Positions 8,276 through 17,112 of a stretch of 64,000 nucleotides of DNA are shown here, in pieces. The position numbers were made by a program, and so were the translations under genes. How positions within the stretch are numbered: position 1 is the stretch's first letter; every line of letters begins with the position of its first letter. The DNA is from Terasakiella brassicae. Its GTDB lineage: Bacteria; Pseudomonadota; Alphaproteobacteria; Rhodospirillales; Terasakiellaceae. Under the pieces are notes generated by a model that saw nothing but the letters and a program-made list of their open reading frames with translations, did no database searches and was not told where the DNA came from. The DNA lies in NCBI RefSeq assembly GCF_014641495.1, contig NZ_BMHV01000014.1, positions 24,463 to 88,462 of the forward strand, in the 5' to 3' direction.

Positions 8276-8471
8276 GACGCTTAATGATTATTTGAAATCT
8301 CAAGGACTAACGATGCAGGCATTTGCAAACCAAGTTGGTGTGCATGTCAGCACTATTCATCGCCTTAAATATTTCAAGATCATGCCTTCACGGCGTGTCG
8401 CGAAAGCAATCCATCGTGAAACCAACGGACAGGTCACCATTTCTGATTTGGTCCAAATCAAAGGGGAATAA
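8274..8471 (+). CDS. Cro-like helix-turn-helix protein
   Basis: 65 residues, almost entirely a helix-turn-helix of the YdaS/Cro type: LTMQAFANQVGVHVSTIHRL gives helices 2 and 3, followed by a short dimer-like tail. The start at 8274 is the first Met that keeps the helix 1 sequence MTLNDYLKSQG; the frame extends upstream through the operators, which is unlikely to be translated. It is divergent from the XRE regulator and followed 4 bases later by the secreted-protein gene, so the two may share a transcript. It probably antagonises the XRE regulator. Confidence 0.7.
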   Translation: MTLNDYLKSQGLTMQAFANQVGVHVSTIHRLKYFKIMPSRRVAKAIHRETNGQVTISDLVQIKGE

Positions 8472-8475
8472 TTTA

Positions 8476-8970
8476 ATGAAAATGATTTTAGGTGTAGGCT
8501 TATTGGCAGCGGTGATCTTTATGACTGGTCAAGCAAATGCCCGTATGCCACAGGGCTGGCAAAATGGCGATAAGATTGACAAATTCACCGACAAAGCCGA
8601 AGTGCTGCAAATCCAGAATTTCACTGAAAGTGTTTATCCAAACCTTGGAATTGGATGCATTCCCGGTGAAGGGCAAGTCCATGTTGTTTACCAGATTTCC
8701 AGAGACCATCTCGCTGGGTTTACGGGCGATCTGGAAGTCATGTATCGCATTGATGGCGGTAAGCCAATCAAGGAAGACTGGAAGATCGTCAATGGCAAGT
8801 TTTTGCTGAACTACAATGGTAAAGCGTTTGCCCAAAAATTGGTTGGCGGCAAAAAGCTTCTTATGAAATTTGGTCACAACATGGGTATTGATGTTGTCGC
8901 TGAGCACGATATTCGTGGAACTGAAAACCTTCTCAAACCTCGTTTCAAACAATGCGGTATCAACTTCTGA
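8476..8970 (+). CDS. Secreted or periplasmic protein, unknown function
   Basis: 164 residues with a clear Sec signal peptide: Lys at 2, hydrophobic core at about 4-18 and cleavage after AxA-type QANA near residue 22. The mature part has two cysteines far apart (CIPGEG region and near the C-terminus), consistent with a periplasmic disulfide. The ATG at 8476 has AAGGGG about 9 bases upstream. Its 3' end overlaps the next gene by 19 bases, so translation is probably coupled. I do not recognise the family. Confidence 0.6.
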   Translation: MKMILGVGLLAAVIFMTGQANARMPQGWQNGDKIDKFTDKAEVLQIQNFTESVYPNLGIGCIPGEGQVHVVYQISRDHLAGFTGDLEVMYRIDGGKPIKEDWKIVNGKFLLNYNGKAFAQKLVGGKKLLMKFGHNMGIDVVAEHDIRGTENLLKPRFKQCGINF

Positions 8971-9464
8971 TTTTGAGATTTATCGTAGCAATTGGAGTGG
9001 CGGTGGCAACTTTGTCACCTCATTCCGTGCAAGCCTTTGAAGCCCCACAAATCGATGACATCATACCGTCACCAACATACTGGGATAGCCGTCGTAAAAT
9101 GATGGAAGGTGGCAAGGTCAAACGCATTGCAGATGAGTGCCAACGGTTGGTCCAACACCACAGTGATATGGCAGAGCGAGCCAATGGCTGGTTGTATCGA
9201 TTTGCCGTTCCCTACGGCGGTGATAACGGTTTTATCGACCGGCCAACTCACGGATCATCTGAAAAACGTATTTTACGTATTCATGGTTGGTTATTGGAAG
9301 AAAATCGCTGGGAAAAGCATGGGGCGGCCATTCCCGGTGCTTTGGGACGATGCCAAGAAAACTATCGAAAGGCAATCGGCGACGTAATGAGTATTATGTC
9401 CAAATTCGGGGCCGTCTATGATCATGATCGAAACGATTGGACAGAAAGCTGGTTAAGCCGCTAG
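8952..9464 (+). CDS. Second secreted protein, unknown function
   Basis: 170 residues. The N-terminus has a signal peptide (Arg2, hydrophobic stretch about 5-20, cleavage after SVQA near residue 28). The mature protein has two cysteines (DECQR, GRCQEN) and is rich in charged and aromatic residues. It starts inside the end of the preceding secreted-protein gene (19-base overlap), so the pair likely forms one translational unit and may act together outside the cytoplasm. No family recognised. Its end overlaps by 12 bases the convergent gene at 9453. Confidence 0.55.
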   Translation: MRYQLLILRFIVAIGVAVATLSPHSVQAFEAPQIDDIIPSPTYWDSRRKMMEGGKVKRIADECQRLVQHHSDMAERANGWLYRFAVPYGGDNGFIDRPTHGSSEKRILRIHGWLLEENRWEKHGAAIPGALGRCQENYRKAIGDVMSIMSKFGAVYDHDRNDWTESWLSR

Positions 9465-9752
9465 TGACTGACAACGACTGCCTACTTCACAGCAGATTTC
9501 ATTCCAAATCCTTTTGCAGATACCGTTCAGTTCTTCGCAAGTTGCGAAGTCATGCTCTTTGGCAGCAGCATCTCTGGCAATCAGCAAATTGCAGTAACAG
9601 GCCAAGGTTGCTTCCAGTGACATCTCTCGTTCTGAGCTAATTGCCGAACTCGCCCAACTAAATTTGCGACCACAGATTTGGCTGAACTCACCCTGAGTTC
9701 GGATTACTTCTGCCTCAGTTAAAACCTTATACAACTCTTCTGTCTGCATCAT
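9453..9752 (-). CDS. Small cysteine-containing protein, DUF6626-like pattern
   Basis: 99 residues, with the N-terminal pattern ELYKVLTEAEVI followed by a hydrophobic helix pair and several cysteines (ICGR, ACYCN, ICKR, ICCEV). The N-terminal half resembles from memory the DUF6626 family of alphaproteobacteria, small proteins that look like degenerate helix-turn-helix domains; this assignment is uncertain. CAGGAG lies about 8 bases upstream of the ATGATG start. Convergent with the secreted-protein pair, with overlapping 3' ends. Confidence 0.5.
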   Translation of the reverse strand: MMQTEELYKVLTEAEVIRTQGEFSQICGRKFSWASSAISSEREMSLEATLACYCNLLIARDAAAKEHDFATCEELNGICKRIWNEICCEVGSRCQSLAA

Positions 9753-9892
9753 TGTAACAACTCCTGTTTCATAAGTGATTACAGTTATTTATCCGTGGAA
9801 ACCAATCGCAGGGACACGAAAATGACCTCGCAGCATAAATACCCTTACGGACGAGGAACAACAACCCTCTCCATAAACGAGGAGTAAGAAGA

Positions 9893-10075
9893 ATGAAATG
9901 TAGAAAGCCAATGCCTGATCTGCCGGAAGATTGCGTGATGGTCGGGTTCGAGCCGAATTGGGAGATGATAAATCTCCGCACACAACCGAGGAAATTAACC
10001 ACCCGATTCAGAAAAGAACATGAGGAACGTCTGCGTGTTCAAGCTCAGAAAGATGAAGAACATCACGATAAATAA
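9893..10075 (+). CDS. Small basic protein, unknown function
   Basis: 60 residues, strongly charged, with a C-terminal Lys/Glu/Arg-rich helix (about 36-58). GAGGAG lies 12-17 bases upstream of the ATG. It is followed by a perfect 10-bp stem-loop at 10093-10132. The assignment as a gene rests on the ribosome-binding site, the tight position in an ordered run of element genes and the terminator-like hairpin. No family recognised. Confidence 0.45.
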   Translation: MKCRKPMPDLPEDCVMVGFEPNWEMINLRTQPRKLTTRFRKEHEERLRVQAQKDEEHHDK

Positions 10076-10092
10076 CTGATTGCCCCCCCCAA

Positions 10093-10132
10093 GGCCCGTA
10101 TGTTCCCTCCAAATGCCTCCTGCATACGGGCC
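10093..10132 (+). terminator. Stem-loop, possible terminator
   Basis: GGCCCGTATG (10093-10102) pairs perfectly with CATACGGGCC (10123-10132) around a 20-base loop; the following T tract is short (CCCCTTTT). It follows the 60-residue gene. An eight-C run precedes it at 10083-10090. Confidence 0.5.
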
Positions 10133-10152
10133 GCCCCTTTTGAAAGGATAGG

Positions 10153-10572
10153 ATGATGAAAATGATAGAAGTTTCTGACATCGACTACACCCAACCAGCT
10201 AAGCTATTTAGCTTTGCCATCCACATCAGCGGGACATCCAAAAGCCGGATAGCGACATTCAGGGACAATCAACTGAATGTGAGCTTTCTAGCCCTAGATG
10301 CCATTACCGACAACGCACGAAATATAATTATCACATACGCCGATGAGACCGGAATGTGCATATGTCTGGATTGTGACGTAAGTATCTATGCAAGACGATA
10401 TGATGAAGCTGTCGATTTCCTCACTAAACCCTATTTCGTTGAGATCGAAGGCGATGGTGGAACCATCTCGCTGGCAGACGTGATTGTCGAAATCATCCCT
10501 GATGACGACCCTGAAAATTGCGAAGTGACTTTGTTTAGAAAACTCAAAAACTTGGAACAGATTGCTGTTTGA
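10153..10572 (+). CDS. Hypothetical protein of the element
   Basis: 139 residues, acidic and soluble. Beta-rich appearance in the first 90 residues and an acidic stretch PDDDPE near the C-terminus. AAAGGATAGG is about 4-9 bases upstream of the ATG. It lies before the helicase gene and is followed by a terminator at 10620-10653, so it is probably its own unit. No motif that fixes a function. Confidence 0.5.
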   Translation: MMKMIEVSDIDYTQPAKLFSFAIHISGTSKSRIATFRDNQLNVSFLALDAITDNARNIIITYADETGMCICLDCDVSIYARRYDEAVDFLTKPYFVEIEGDGGTISLADVIVEIIPDDDPENCEVTLFRKLKNLEQIAV

Positions 10573-10619
10573 ATAGCACACCAAGGTCCAACGAATAGAC
10601 AAAAGTAAATCTAACCCTC

Positions 10620-10653
10620 CCCGGTAATCCATTAACCTTGCCGGGATTTTATT
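10620..10653 (+). terminator. Rho-independent terminator
   Basis: CCCGG (10620-10624) and CCGGG (10641-10645) around a 16-base loop, followed by ATTTTATTT. It lies after the 139-residue protein and 33 bases before the helicase gene. Confidence 0.5.
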
Positions 10654-10685
10654 TGACATAGAAAAGAACATATAAGGAACAAAAA

Positions 10686-13214
10686 ATGCCGTATTCTTAC
10701 GATAAAGTGAATGCTCTGGCCGGAAGCGGTAAAACCTATGCTGCTGCCCGGTTTGCCGTCAACAACGCTGCAAAAGCCGGGCAAAAGATCGCACTGGTGC
10801 AACCGAGCAAGATTTTGATCGATCAAACTTACCGTGACATCATCAATTACATGAAGGAACAGGGCATTCGATGCCGGGTAAATTTCTATTACGGTGACCA
10901 TGATCAAAAACTTCACCGTGGTTCAATTAAGCAAGAAATCATGGGGCATTTATCCGACGCAGATGAAGTTGGTGAAATTATTCTGATCACCCAAGCCGCT
11001 TTCCTGACACTTCCCTATTGGCACCGCAGTGGTGATTGGACCATCATCATTGATGAAATTCCCACTGTGGATAAGGCATGGGATTTTAAACTTCCCCGCA
11101 GTCACAAACTACTCACCAGCAATATTGAGGTGCAGGATTTTGATGCCATCCACTACCGGGTATTTCCATCGACTTCTTCAAAGCTATCTGAATACCGACG
11201 CAATGAAGACAACGATGATGTCTTTGCGATGTTCTCGGAAGTGTCATCTTGCATTTTGAACGATCATTGGTCTGTTTATTGCCGCAAAGAGCAGTTCCAC
11301 CGCCATCATAACGGTGATACCGAGCATGGCAAGCATACACTGTCATTCTTTGGCATGCTGGAACCAAGCGTTTTTCACGGTTTCAAGAATGTGGTGATCA
11401 TGGGGGCCATGTATGATGAAAGCTTGTTGAACCTCTATTGGACCCTAAAAGGTGTCCATTTCACGGAGCATGAAGCCATTTCAGGGGCTGCCCGGTATTT
11501 CAGCCATGATAATGGTGAACTGATTACCTTTAAATATCTGTTTGAGGATGATTGGTCGAAACGAAGCCGAGATGTGGAACTTGACGGTAAGCCAATTTTG
11601 GATTGGTCCGTGGAACAAATCAAAAAGGAACTCGGTGATCAGGAATTCTGCTGGGTCGGCAATAACGATATTCAGGATGATTTGTTTGGACGTCATGGCA
11701 ACATACGCTTACCCGGCGTTTCAAATGGCATGAATGAGTATCAGCATATTGACCATGTGGTCTTTTTGTCGGCATTAAACCGGACTCCGGCCCACTATGC
11801 TTTTTTGAAATCACAAGGTCTTGATCCTGACTATGTGAAATTCGCAACCGGATGTCAGGCTGCCTATCAAGCGATTATGCGAGGATCAATCCGTGACCCA
11901 AGAAATTCAAATCATAAAACAGCCATCGTGCCGGATTTAAGAACTGCGGAATATTTAGCGAGATATTTTGGCGGCTGCCAGATTGGAATGCTCGGCGGCC
12001 TTCCAAAGAAGACCAAAAAGAAAGCAGGCAGAAAGACGAAGACCGGCACATCATTTACTGGAGCAGAGCGACAGGTCCGTTTACGGGCGGAGAAAACACG
12101 CCGTTTGCTCAAGGAGCAACTGGAATTAGTCCAGCACGAAAAGTGTAACGAAAATACTATAGATAAGGCAATTGCGTTACAAAAATCAGACCCGGCAAAC
12201 GGGCCTGAATTGCTCAAGCAGATCAAACGGAATTACAAAAAATTTACCGTTCAGATGTTTGACAGTATCTATTCCTCGACACCGGATTACCGCCTACGGC
12301 TGACCAACGCGGAACTGATTGCACAACTTCGCGATGCCCATGCCATTCAAGGGCGGCAAATGAAGAATTCGAATTTCTTGATTTCTTCTGCCGTATTTGA
12401 TCCAAATTTATCGGAAGACACCAGTCGTGGCCTTGCTAACATCAAGTATTGCAACGGGGTCTGGTTTGATAATGATGGTGGTGATCTCTCCCCGGAAGAA
12501 TTTCGAAAATATTTTCCTGACCTACATATGGTGACCATGAATACTTTCAGCGGTCATGACCGCTGGCGAGCCTTCTTTCCCACCACGTCAATCATGAGTG
12601 TGGAAGTTCATCAGGTTATCGTCAAATCGATTGTTCGGGTGTTGAATGATAAAGGTTATTACGACGATAAAACGGCAGATAAATTGGCAAAGCTCAATAA
12701 GATCGTCAAACGGCACGGTTTTGATGTGAGCAAATTCACCGCATCTAGCCTGTTTTATGCCCCGATGCCGACAGCAGATGGCGAAGGTTTCTTCAATGAA
12801 TATCCGGGCAACGAAATTGATCCGATAAAATGGATTGAACGGACAATTATTCATGATCAATCAGAGCAGACCATTGCACCACTGGAATATGAGAGTGTCG
12901 AAAATGCTGCCAACGACAACGAAGCATCAGAATATCGTGAATGGGATGGGACGTTATCAGATTGTTATTTTGCACCCCATAAGAAAATCGAAGAATATCA
13001 ATCTCATGCTGAACACTCTGATGCTCGATACACAGGTATTTTCGGTTTAGCCATGTCCTTTATCAAAACCGCAACCATTGCTGGACATAAGGATGAAATG
13101 ACCGAATGGCGTGTATGCCAATTCATACAAGAAATTGATGGTGGATATCATGATCGTCAAGATGCCAAACGAATTCCAACTGCCGTGAAAAATGCATTTA
13201 ATAAGGCTGGCTAG
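10686..13214 (+). CDS. Superfamily 2-type helicase with possible C-terminal primase domain
   Basis: 842 residues. The N-terminus has Walker A AGSGKT (12-17) and Walker B IIIDEIP at about 120-126, as in DEAD-like helicases. A middle basic segment (about 435-475) is rich in Lys/Arg. The C-terminal part has GVWFDNDGGD (about 591-600), then GHDRWRAFFP (about 623-632), and later SSLFYAPMP. This order (acidic D-x-D, basic R-x-R, a serine/proline motif) is reminiscent of archaeo-eukaryotic primase domains. A role in replicating the element is inferred. AAGGAAC is upstream of the ATG at 10686. Strongest candidate replication protein in the element. Confidence 0.7.
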   Translation: MPYSYDKVNALAGSGKTYAAARFAVNNAAKAGQKIALVQPSKILIDQTYRDIINYMKEQGIRCRVNFYYGDHDQKLHRGSIKQEIMGHLSDADEVGEIILITQAAFLTLPYWHRSGDWTIIIDEIPTVDKAWDFKLPRSHKLLTSNIEVQDFDAIHYRVFPSTSSKLSEYRRNEDNDDVFAMFSEVSSCILNDHWSVYCRKEQFHRHHNGDTEHGKHTLSFFGMLEPSVFHGFKNVVIMGAMYDESLLNLYWTLKGVHFTEHEAISGAARYFSHDNGELITFKYLFEDDWSKRSRDVELDGKPILDWSVEQIKKELGDQEFCWVGNNDIQDDLFGRHGNIRLPGVSNGMNEYQHIDHVVFLSALNRTPAHYAFLKSQGLDPDYVKFATGCQAAYQAIMRGSIRDPRNSNHKTAIVPDLRTAEYLARYFGGCQIGMLGGLPKKTKKKAGRKTKTGTSFTGAERQVRLRAEKTRRLLKEQLELVQHEKCNENTIDKAIALQKSDPANGPELLKQIKRNYKKFTVQMFDSIYSSTPDYRLRLTNAELIAQLRDAHAIQGRQMKNSNFLISSAVFDPNLSEDTSRGLANIKYCNGVWFDNDGGDLSPEEFRKYFPDLHMVTMNTFSGHDRWRAFFPTTSIMSVEVHQVIVKSIVRVLNDKGYYDDKTADKLAKLNKIVKRHGFDVSKFTASSLFYAPMPTADGEGFFNEYPGNEIDPIKWIERTIIHDQSEQTIAPLEYESVENAANDNEASEYREWDGTLSDCYFAPHKKIEEYQSHAEHSDARYTGIFGLAMSFIKTATIAGHKDEMTEWRVCQFIQEIDGGYHDRQDAKRIPTAVKNAFNKAG

Positions 13215-13231
13215 CACACGAATATTTTTCA

Positions 13232-13246
13232 GTTGAAAGTTTCAAC
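13232..13246. repeat. Element palindrome copy 2 (GTTGAAAGTTTCAAC)
   Basis: Perfect 15-base inverted repeat with a central G, in the gap after the helicase gene. The same or nearly the same motif occurs at 7935-7949, 20202-20216 and 23423-23437. Confidence 0.5.
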
Positions 13247-13338
13247 CGAATCATTCCAAAAACCGATAAATTTTGGACGACGCCAGTCGTTTGGTGATGA
13301 ACACCATGAACGCAGGGATTGTCGGATTTCTGTGGAAA

Positions 13339-14166
13339 TTATTTAATAGACAGAAACTTTTTCATCCATTTTAACTCGACGGCTGATGGGGCATACATAT
13401 AGTTATTTTGAATAACCTGTTTCCAATACCGAGGCTGTGGTATTTCGTCATAGAAAACCAATTCAGCAACCACATACATCAGCCATGCCATAATTTTGAT
13501 GTTTGGGACAATGAAACCCAGCGATTCATCATCTATAGTATACTCGATAAGTGGATCAAAGTCAGCGGCACCAACTCCAACATGGACAAAATGATTGCTG
13601 AGAAGTCCATACATTTCACCGAACGGTGGTAAAAACTTTTTTGCTGTAGAAATGGCCTTTGGTGACTTCAATTTTCCCGAATAAAATTGTTCAAGTGCTG
13701 ATGGTTGGGAAACCAAATGGAGCACGACGCTTAATAGCTCAACAAAATCACGGGCTAGCGAGCAATGTTGTCGTCTGAAACCACGTCGTGCGTTATCTAC
13801 CGATGCAAGGAAAGTTTGTGAGGCCGTAAAAATGAGGCGTGCACAAGTGTGATGCAGGGATTGATCATCTAAAGACTTAAAAACTTGCTTTGCGATAATA
13901 GTAGCGGATAACCCGAATAACTCGCTTGCCGCAGTGATATCTTTCTTGGTGAAGGAATCAAAAGATTTTTCAATTTTCCGGCAATCACGATCAAGTTGAT
14001 TAAACACCATGTCTTTCGTGAAAGCATATACACGTTTATTCTGGTAATCAGGAAAAGCCCCCGCAAATTTATGGACGGGCGGTTTCTGTTCACTTTTACC
14101 ATGGCAATGCTTGTGCTTTTTCCCACTGCCACATGGACATGGATCATTGCGGCCAATCTTTGACAT
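13339..14166 (-). CDS. SEC-C zinc-motif protein
   Basis: 275 residues. The N-terminus is a SEC-C zinc-binding motif: [18 protein letters not shown] at about 5-22 with ligands Cys10, Cys12, Cys21 and His22, as found at the SecA C-terminus and in many unrelated proteins. The remaining 240 residues are helical and match nothing I recognise. SEC-C proteins often accompany nucleases or stress systems, but here the role is open. It lies 12 bases downstream of the serine recombinase on the same strand, so they are probably co-transcribed. Confidence 0.65.
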   Translation of the reverse strand: MSKIGRNDPCPCGSGKKHKHCHGKSEQKPPVHKFAGAFPDYQNKRVYAFTKDMVFNQLDRDCRKIEKSFDSFTKKDITAASELFGLSATIIAKQVFKSLDDQSLHHTCARLIFTASQTFLASVDNARRGFRRQHCSLARDFVELLSVVLHLVSQPSALEQFYSGKLKSPKAISTAKKFLPPFGEMYGLLSNHFVHVGVGAADFDPLIEYTIDDESLGFIVPNIKIMAWLMYVVAELVFYDEIPQPRYWKQVIQNNYMYAPSAVELKWMKKFLSIK

Positions 14167-14178
14167 AAGTGCCTTCCA

Positions 14179-14727
14179 TTATTTATTTGAGGATAAAATC
14201 CGATAAACGGACGCACGCCCGATACCAAGCTCATTGGCAATGGCGGTTGGTCCCATACCCGCGTTATTCATTTCAAGAACCTGATCACGATCAATGCTGG
14301 GCTTGCGTCCTTTATAAACGCCGTTCTTTTTAGCCTTCGCGATCCCCTCGGCCTGTCTTTCACGACGAAGATTTGTTTCGAATTCGGCGAAGACACCCAA
14401 AAAATCCAAAAATGCTTTACCGGCAGCGGTGCTGGTGTCAATCGGCTGTTCTGTTGCTCGCAATTTGACACCCTTTGCATTCAGGTCATGGACGATGTTT
14501 TGCAAGTCCCGAATGGAACGTGCGAGGCGGTCGATCCGCGTTACGACCAAAACATCATCCTGTCGCAAGAACTGCATCAAAGTTTCAAGCTCGTGCCGGT
14601 TCGCAAGTTTCGACCCACTGACTTTTTCAGACCTGATAATCTCACATCCAGCACAGGCCAAAGCCTCTTGCTGGATCGTCAAGTCTTGTTGGCTCGTGCT
14701 GACGCGAGCGTATCCGTAAACCGCCAT
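14179..14727 (-). CDS. Serine recombinase (resolvase/invertase family)
   Basis: 182 residues, the normal size for Tn3-type resolvases and Pin/Hin invertases. The catalytic domain starts with YGYARVSTSQQDL: nucleophile Ser10, Arg8 in ARVST. RIDRLARSIRDL gives the conserved active-site arginines. The C-terminal 45 residues have a helix-turn-helix (GMGPTAIANELGIGRASVYR). It could resolve element dimers or invert a segment. Repeated GTCT/GAGAC sites lie immediately upstream. Start at 14727; the SEC-C gene follows. Confidence 0.88.
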   Translation of the reverse strand: MAVYGYARVSTSQQDLTIQQEALACAGCEIIRSEKVSGSKLANRHELETLMQFLRQDDVLVVTRIDRLARSIRDLQNIVHDLNAKGVKLRATEQPIDTSTAAGKAFLDFLGVFAEFETNLRRERQAEGIAKAKKNGVYKGRKPSIDRDQVLEMNNAGMGPTAIANELGIGRASVYRILSSNK

Positions 14728-14770
14728 ATCAAGTTCCTACTGTCTTATTAGGGTGTGATTATAACAAATC

Positions 14771-14878
14771 GTCTCATAAATGTCTAATTATACTCTAATG
14801 AGACATGTAAAGCACATACATACTGCGACGTAATGTCTCAGTGAAAAACGGATACAATGGCTATAGTCTAAAGAGACT
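14771..14878. promoter_or_regulatory. Candidate recombination (res-like) site region
   Basis: Between the serine recombinase and the HslV-like gene the motif GTCTC/GAGAC recurs. ATGTCT (14780-14785) pairs with AGACAT (14801-14806) as a 27-bp interrupted palindrome, TGTCTC is at about 14834, and AGTCT-AAAG-AGACT is at 14865-14878. Three spaced inverted sites next to a resolvase gene are the usual res layout. Confidence 0.45.
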
Positions 14879-14885
14879 CGTCCAA

Positions 14886-15710
14886 TTATACTTTTTCAAG
14901 ACCTGTAGGAAGGTGTTGTAACGGATATAGAATGCCCATTTTACTATCCATGATAGGGTATGTTGTTTTTTCATACTCCATAAAAGGGCGACCAAATAGA
15001 TGGACTTTCATTCCTTTGGAGGTATTCCATTTGAATGCAAATGGAAGAAAATTACGATGCTCATATACTTTTACCATCTGGGGTGAACCACCAATGGCAT
15101 TATATTCCTCTGATTGAAGCATATCAATTAACACTTCTAAAGGTTCTTTATCGAAATATTCAATGCTATCGTCCCCCCAAGATTTTAAAGCCAAGTTTTT
15201 ATGGAATTCATCATAGTGATCGCCACAAAACACAAACAGTTTTCTACTGTCATATGCTTTATGCCACTTGGTTGGGTTTTCGGCCGCAAATTCGCCAATG
15301 CTTCTATTGTGTGATAGTCGCCAAAAAACAAGTCTTTTTTTCTGAAATGAGAAACCGCCTAACAGGATTTTTGTCTTTTTATCCATCTCCTCTAGAACAC
15401 CGGGAGCCGCATGAGCAAAATTCTTCCTCATATCATTAATTATTCTGAGTATGTGTCCTTTGACTTCATGAATATCAACTGAACCATCCCTGAATTGCCC
15501 ATAGTTTTCACATGAAGATTTAATCTGATGAACAAGAGGAATTGCAAGGTCGCAGTCTCCTGCAAAACTTATGACAGCGTTAATTCCAGCCAACGGAAAA
15601 ATTTTTTGTGCTGTATCCCATTGATAACCGCCTGAAAGCCTACTGTCAGATGCAAAAATTAACTCTTCACCATCTGGTAGTTTTCTAATCCATGCTATGG
15701 AAATTGTCAT
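14886..15710 (-). CDS. HslV/proteasome-like Ntn hydrolase
   Basis: 274 residues. The N-terminus reads M-T-I-S-I, so removal of Met leaves Thr2 as N-terminal nucleophile, as in HslV. ASDSRL places Asp22 and AQKIF places Lys36, close to Asp17 and Lys33 of proteasome-type proteases, and FAGDCDLA matches the following glycine-rich strand. It is about 100 residues longer than HslV at the C-terminus and has no HslU partner nearby. A threonine-protease role is inferred; it could instead be a non-peptidase Ntn hydrolase. It stands divergent from the next cargo gene and sits in a block of nuclease and TIR-like genes. Confidence 0.6.
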   Translation of the reverse strand: MTISIAWIRKLPDGEELIFASDSRLSGGYQWDTAQKIFPLAGINAVISFAGDCDLAIPLVHQIKSSCENYGQFRDGSVDIHEVKGHILRIINDMRKNFAHAAPGVLEEMDKKTKILLGGFSFQKKRLVFWRLSHNRSIGEFAAENPTKWHKAYDSRKLFVFCGDHYDEFHKNLALKSWGDDSIEYFDKEPLEVLIDMLQSEEYNAIGGSPQMVKVYEHRNFLPFAFKWNTSKGMKVHLFGRPFMEYEKTTYPIMDSKMGILYPLQHLPTGLEKV

Positions 15711-15801
15711 TGTTCTTATCTTTCTTAATTGTGGTTATGCGTATAAAAGAAAATATGTTATATATGCTATTACTGGTTGTCTATTCCTTTTGCGGGGGCT
15801 T

Positions 15802-17112
15802 ATGGATTATCGAAATCATTTAGGGGAATGCCCTCTTTCAGAAGTTCACAAAAGATTAGATCGTGTGCATTCACATTGGCACACCGCCATTGAGAATTAT
15901 TTTGAACCTGAGAAATTTTTGGCCGCAGCCCAAGACTGCATACAGACTTTATGAACCGTAACGTTCATATTGCAAAGTAAGAAAAAGCAATTGCCGGGAT
16001 TTGAAGGGTGGTATGCTTTGTGGCAAGAGAAAATGAAGCTAGACCCGATAATGAAGTGGTCAGTTACTGCCCGAAATCAAATTGAAAAGCAGGGTGACCT
16101 TCAAACAAAAAGCTCTGTAACAGCAGAGATCATCGCTTCTTATATAAAAGATGAAAACCCCACACAAAAGGTTGAAGCAAGAGTGTGTGATACACTTGAT
16201 GAAATCATTGCACGGATTCCACCACGTGTGTTGCAGGAGCAAGTTCTAAAGCATGGAACGATAAAAATTGAACGTTGTTGGGTCGAAGCAAATCTGCCCG
16301 ACGTTGAGGTCCTTGAGGCGATTGCTCATGTGCACGGTTTTTTATCAACTATTCTTGAAGACGCACATAGTGCTTTCGGATTGTCTGAATTCGATCAGAT
16401 TGAACTAACCCATGATGGGATCAGTGAAGTGATACATAATGAGCGAAATCACATCGACGGTAAATTCCCGTGCATGGTTGCGACAAGTGAATATAGATCG
16501 ATGCAAATATCATTATCAAATGGGCAAGCAAGAAATTTTGGAACTGTAAAAAAGCATGTTTCAAGAGAAGATATGGAAATTGCAAAAAAGAGATATTATG
16601 GTGATCGACCAATAGAAGATAACGAAAAGCCATCTTGGAACGTCGAGGACATGGCTGAAAATCTATTTAACATGGCTCGAACTGTTTTCATTAAAGACGG
16701 CTACCATTCTAATGTCGCATTATTAATCCATCCGACGAAGGGAATTCTCCCAATGCAGCTTGAGACAGAAGTGCGTGCGGACAAATACTTAATAATGAAA
16801 AAAGTCGCTGATGAAGTTGAACGCCATGGCAGTGATATCGTTGTTTTAATTAATGAGGCTTGGACTGCCCCTTTTGATCCCGAAAACCCTTATCAGTATC
16901 CAGCAGAAAGAGCCGACAAGAAAGAGATGTTGTTATTGGTCGCCGCTGGTAAAGATGGAACCAACGTGAATATGTCTGCTGAAATTATTCGGAATGGTAA
17001 TGTTGCGACGTTAGCCACGACACAAAAACACTGCAATGAAGGTGTTACCAATATCCTTCAACCCATTATAGATTTATGGAAGAGACAGGGGAAAATAAGT
17101 AGTGGCGAATAA
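15802..17112 (+). pseudogene. Conserved hypothetical gene interrupted by in-frame TGA
   Basis: Two open stretches (15802-15951 and 15955-17109) are in the same frame, separated only by TGA at 15952-15954. Reading through gives a coherent protein of about 435 residues: HSHWHTAIENYFEP, then CIQTL-stop-TVTFILQ, then WYALWQEKMKLDP and ARNQIEKQGDL. From memory the family reads LR-x-VTF at the stop, so an Arg CGA to TGA change fits. The downstream part could restart at the TTG at 15970 or the ATG at 16033 and still give some 360-380 residues. The start at 15802 follows a GGGGG tract. Function unknown; the N-terminal helical part could be HEPN-like. The 3' end overlaps the HNH gene by 11 bases. Confidence 0.6.

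Noticed and set aside
10083..10090. Run of eight C residues as a phase-variation tract
   Set aside because: It lies between genes, next to a terminator hairpin, and not at a promoter spacer or in a reading frame that I can define.
15952..15954. TGA as a selenocysteine codon
   Set aside because: The family residue recalled at this place is Arg, and no selenocysteine-type motif surrounds it; a point mutation is simpler.
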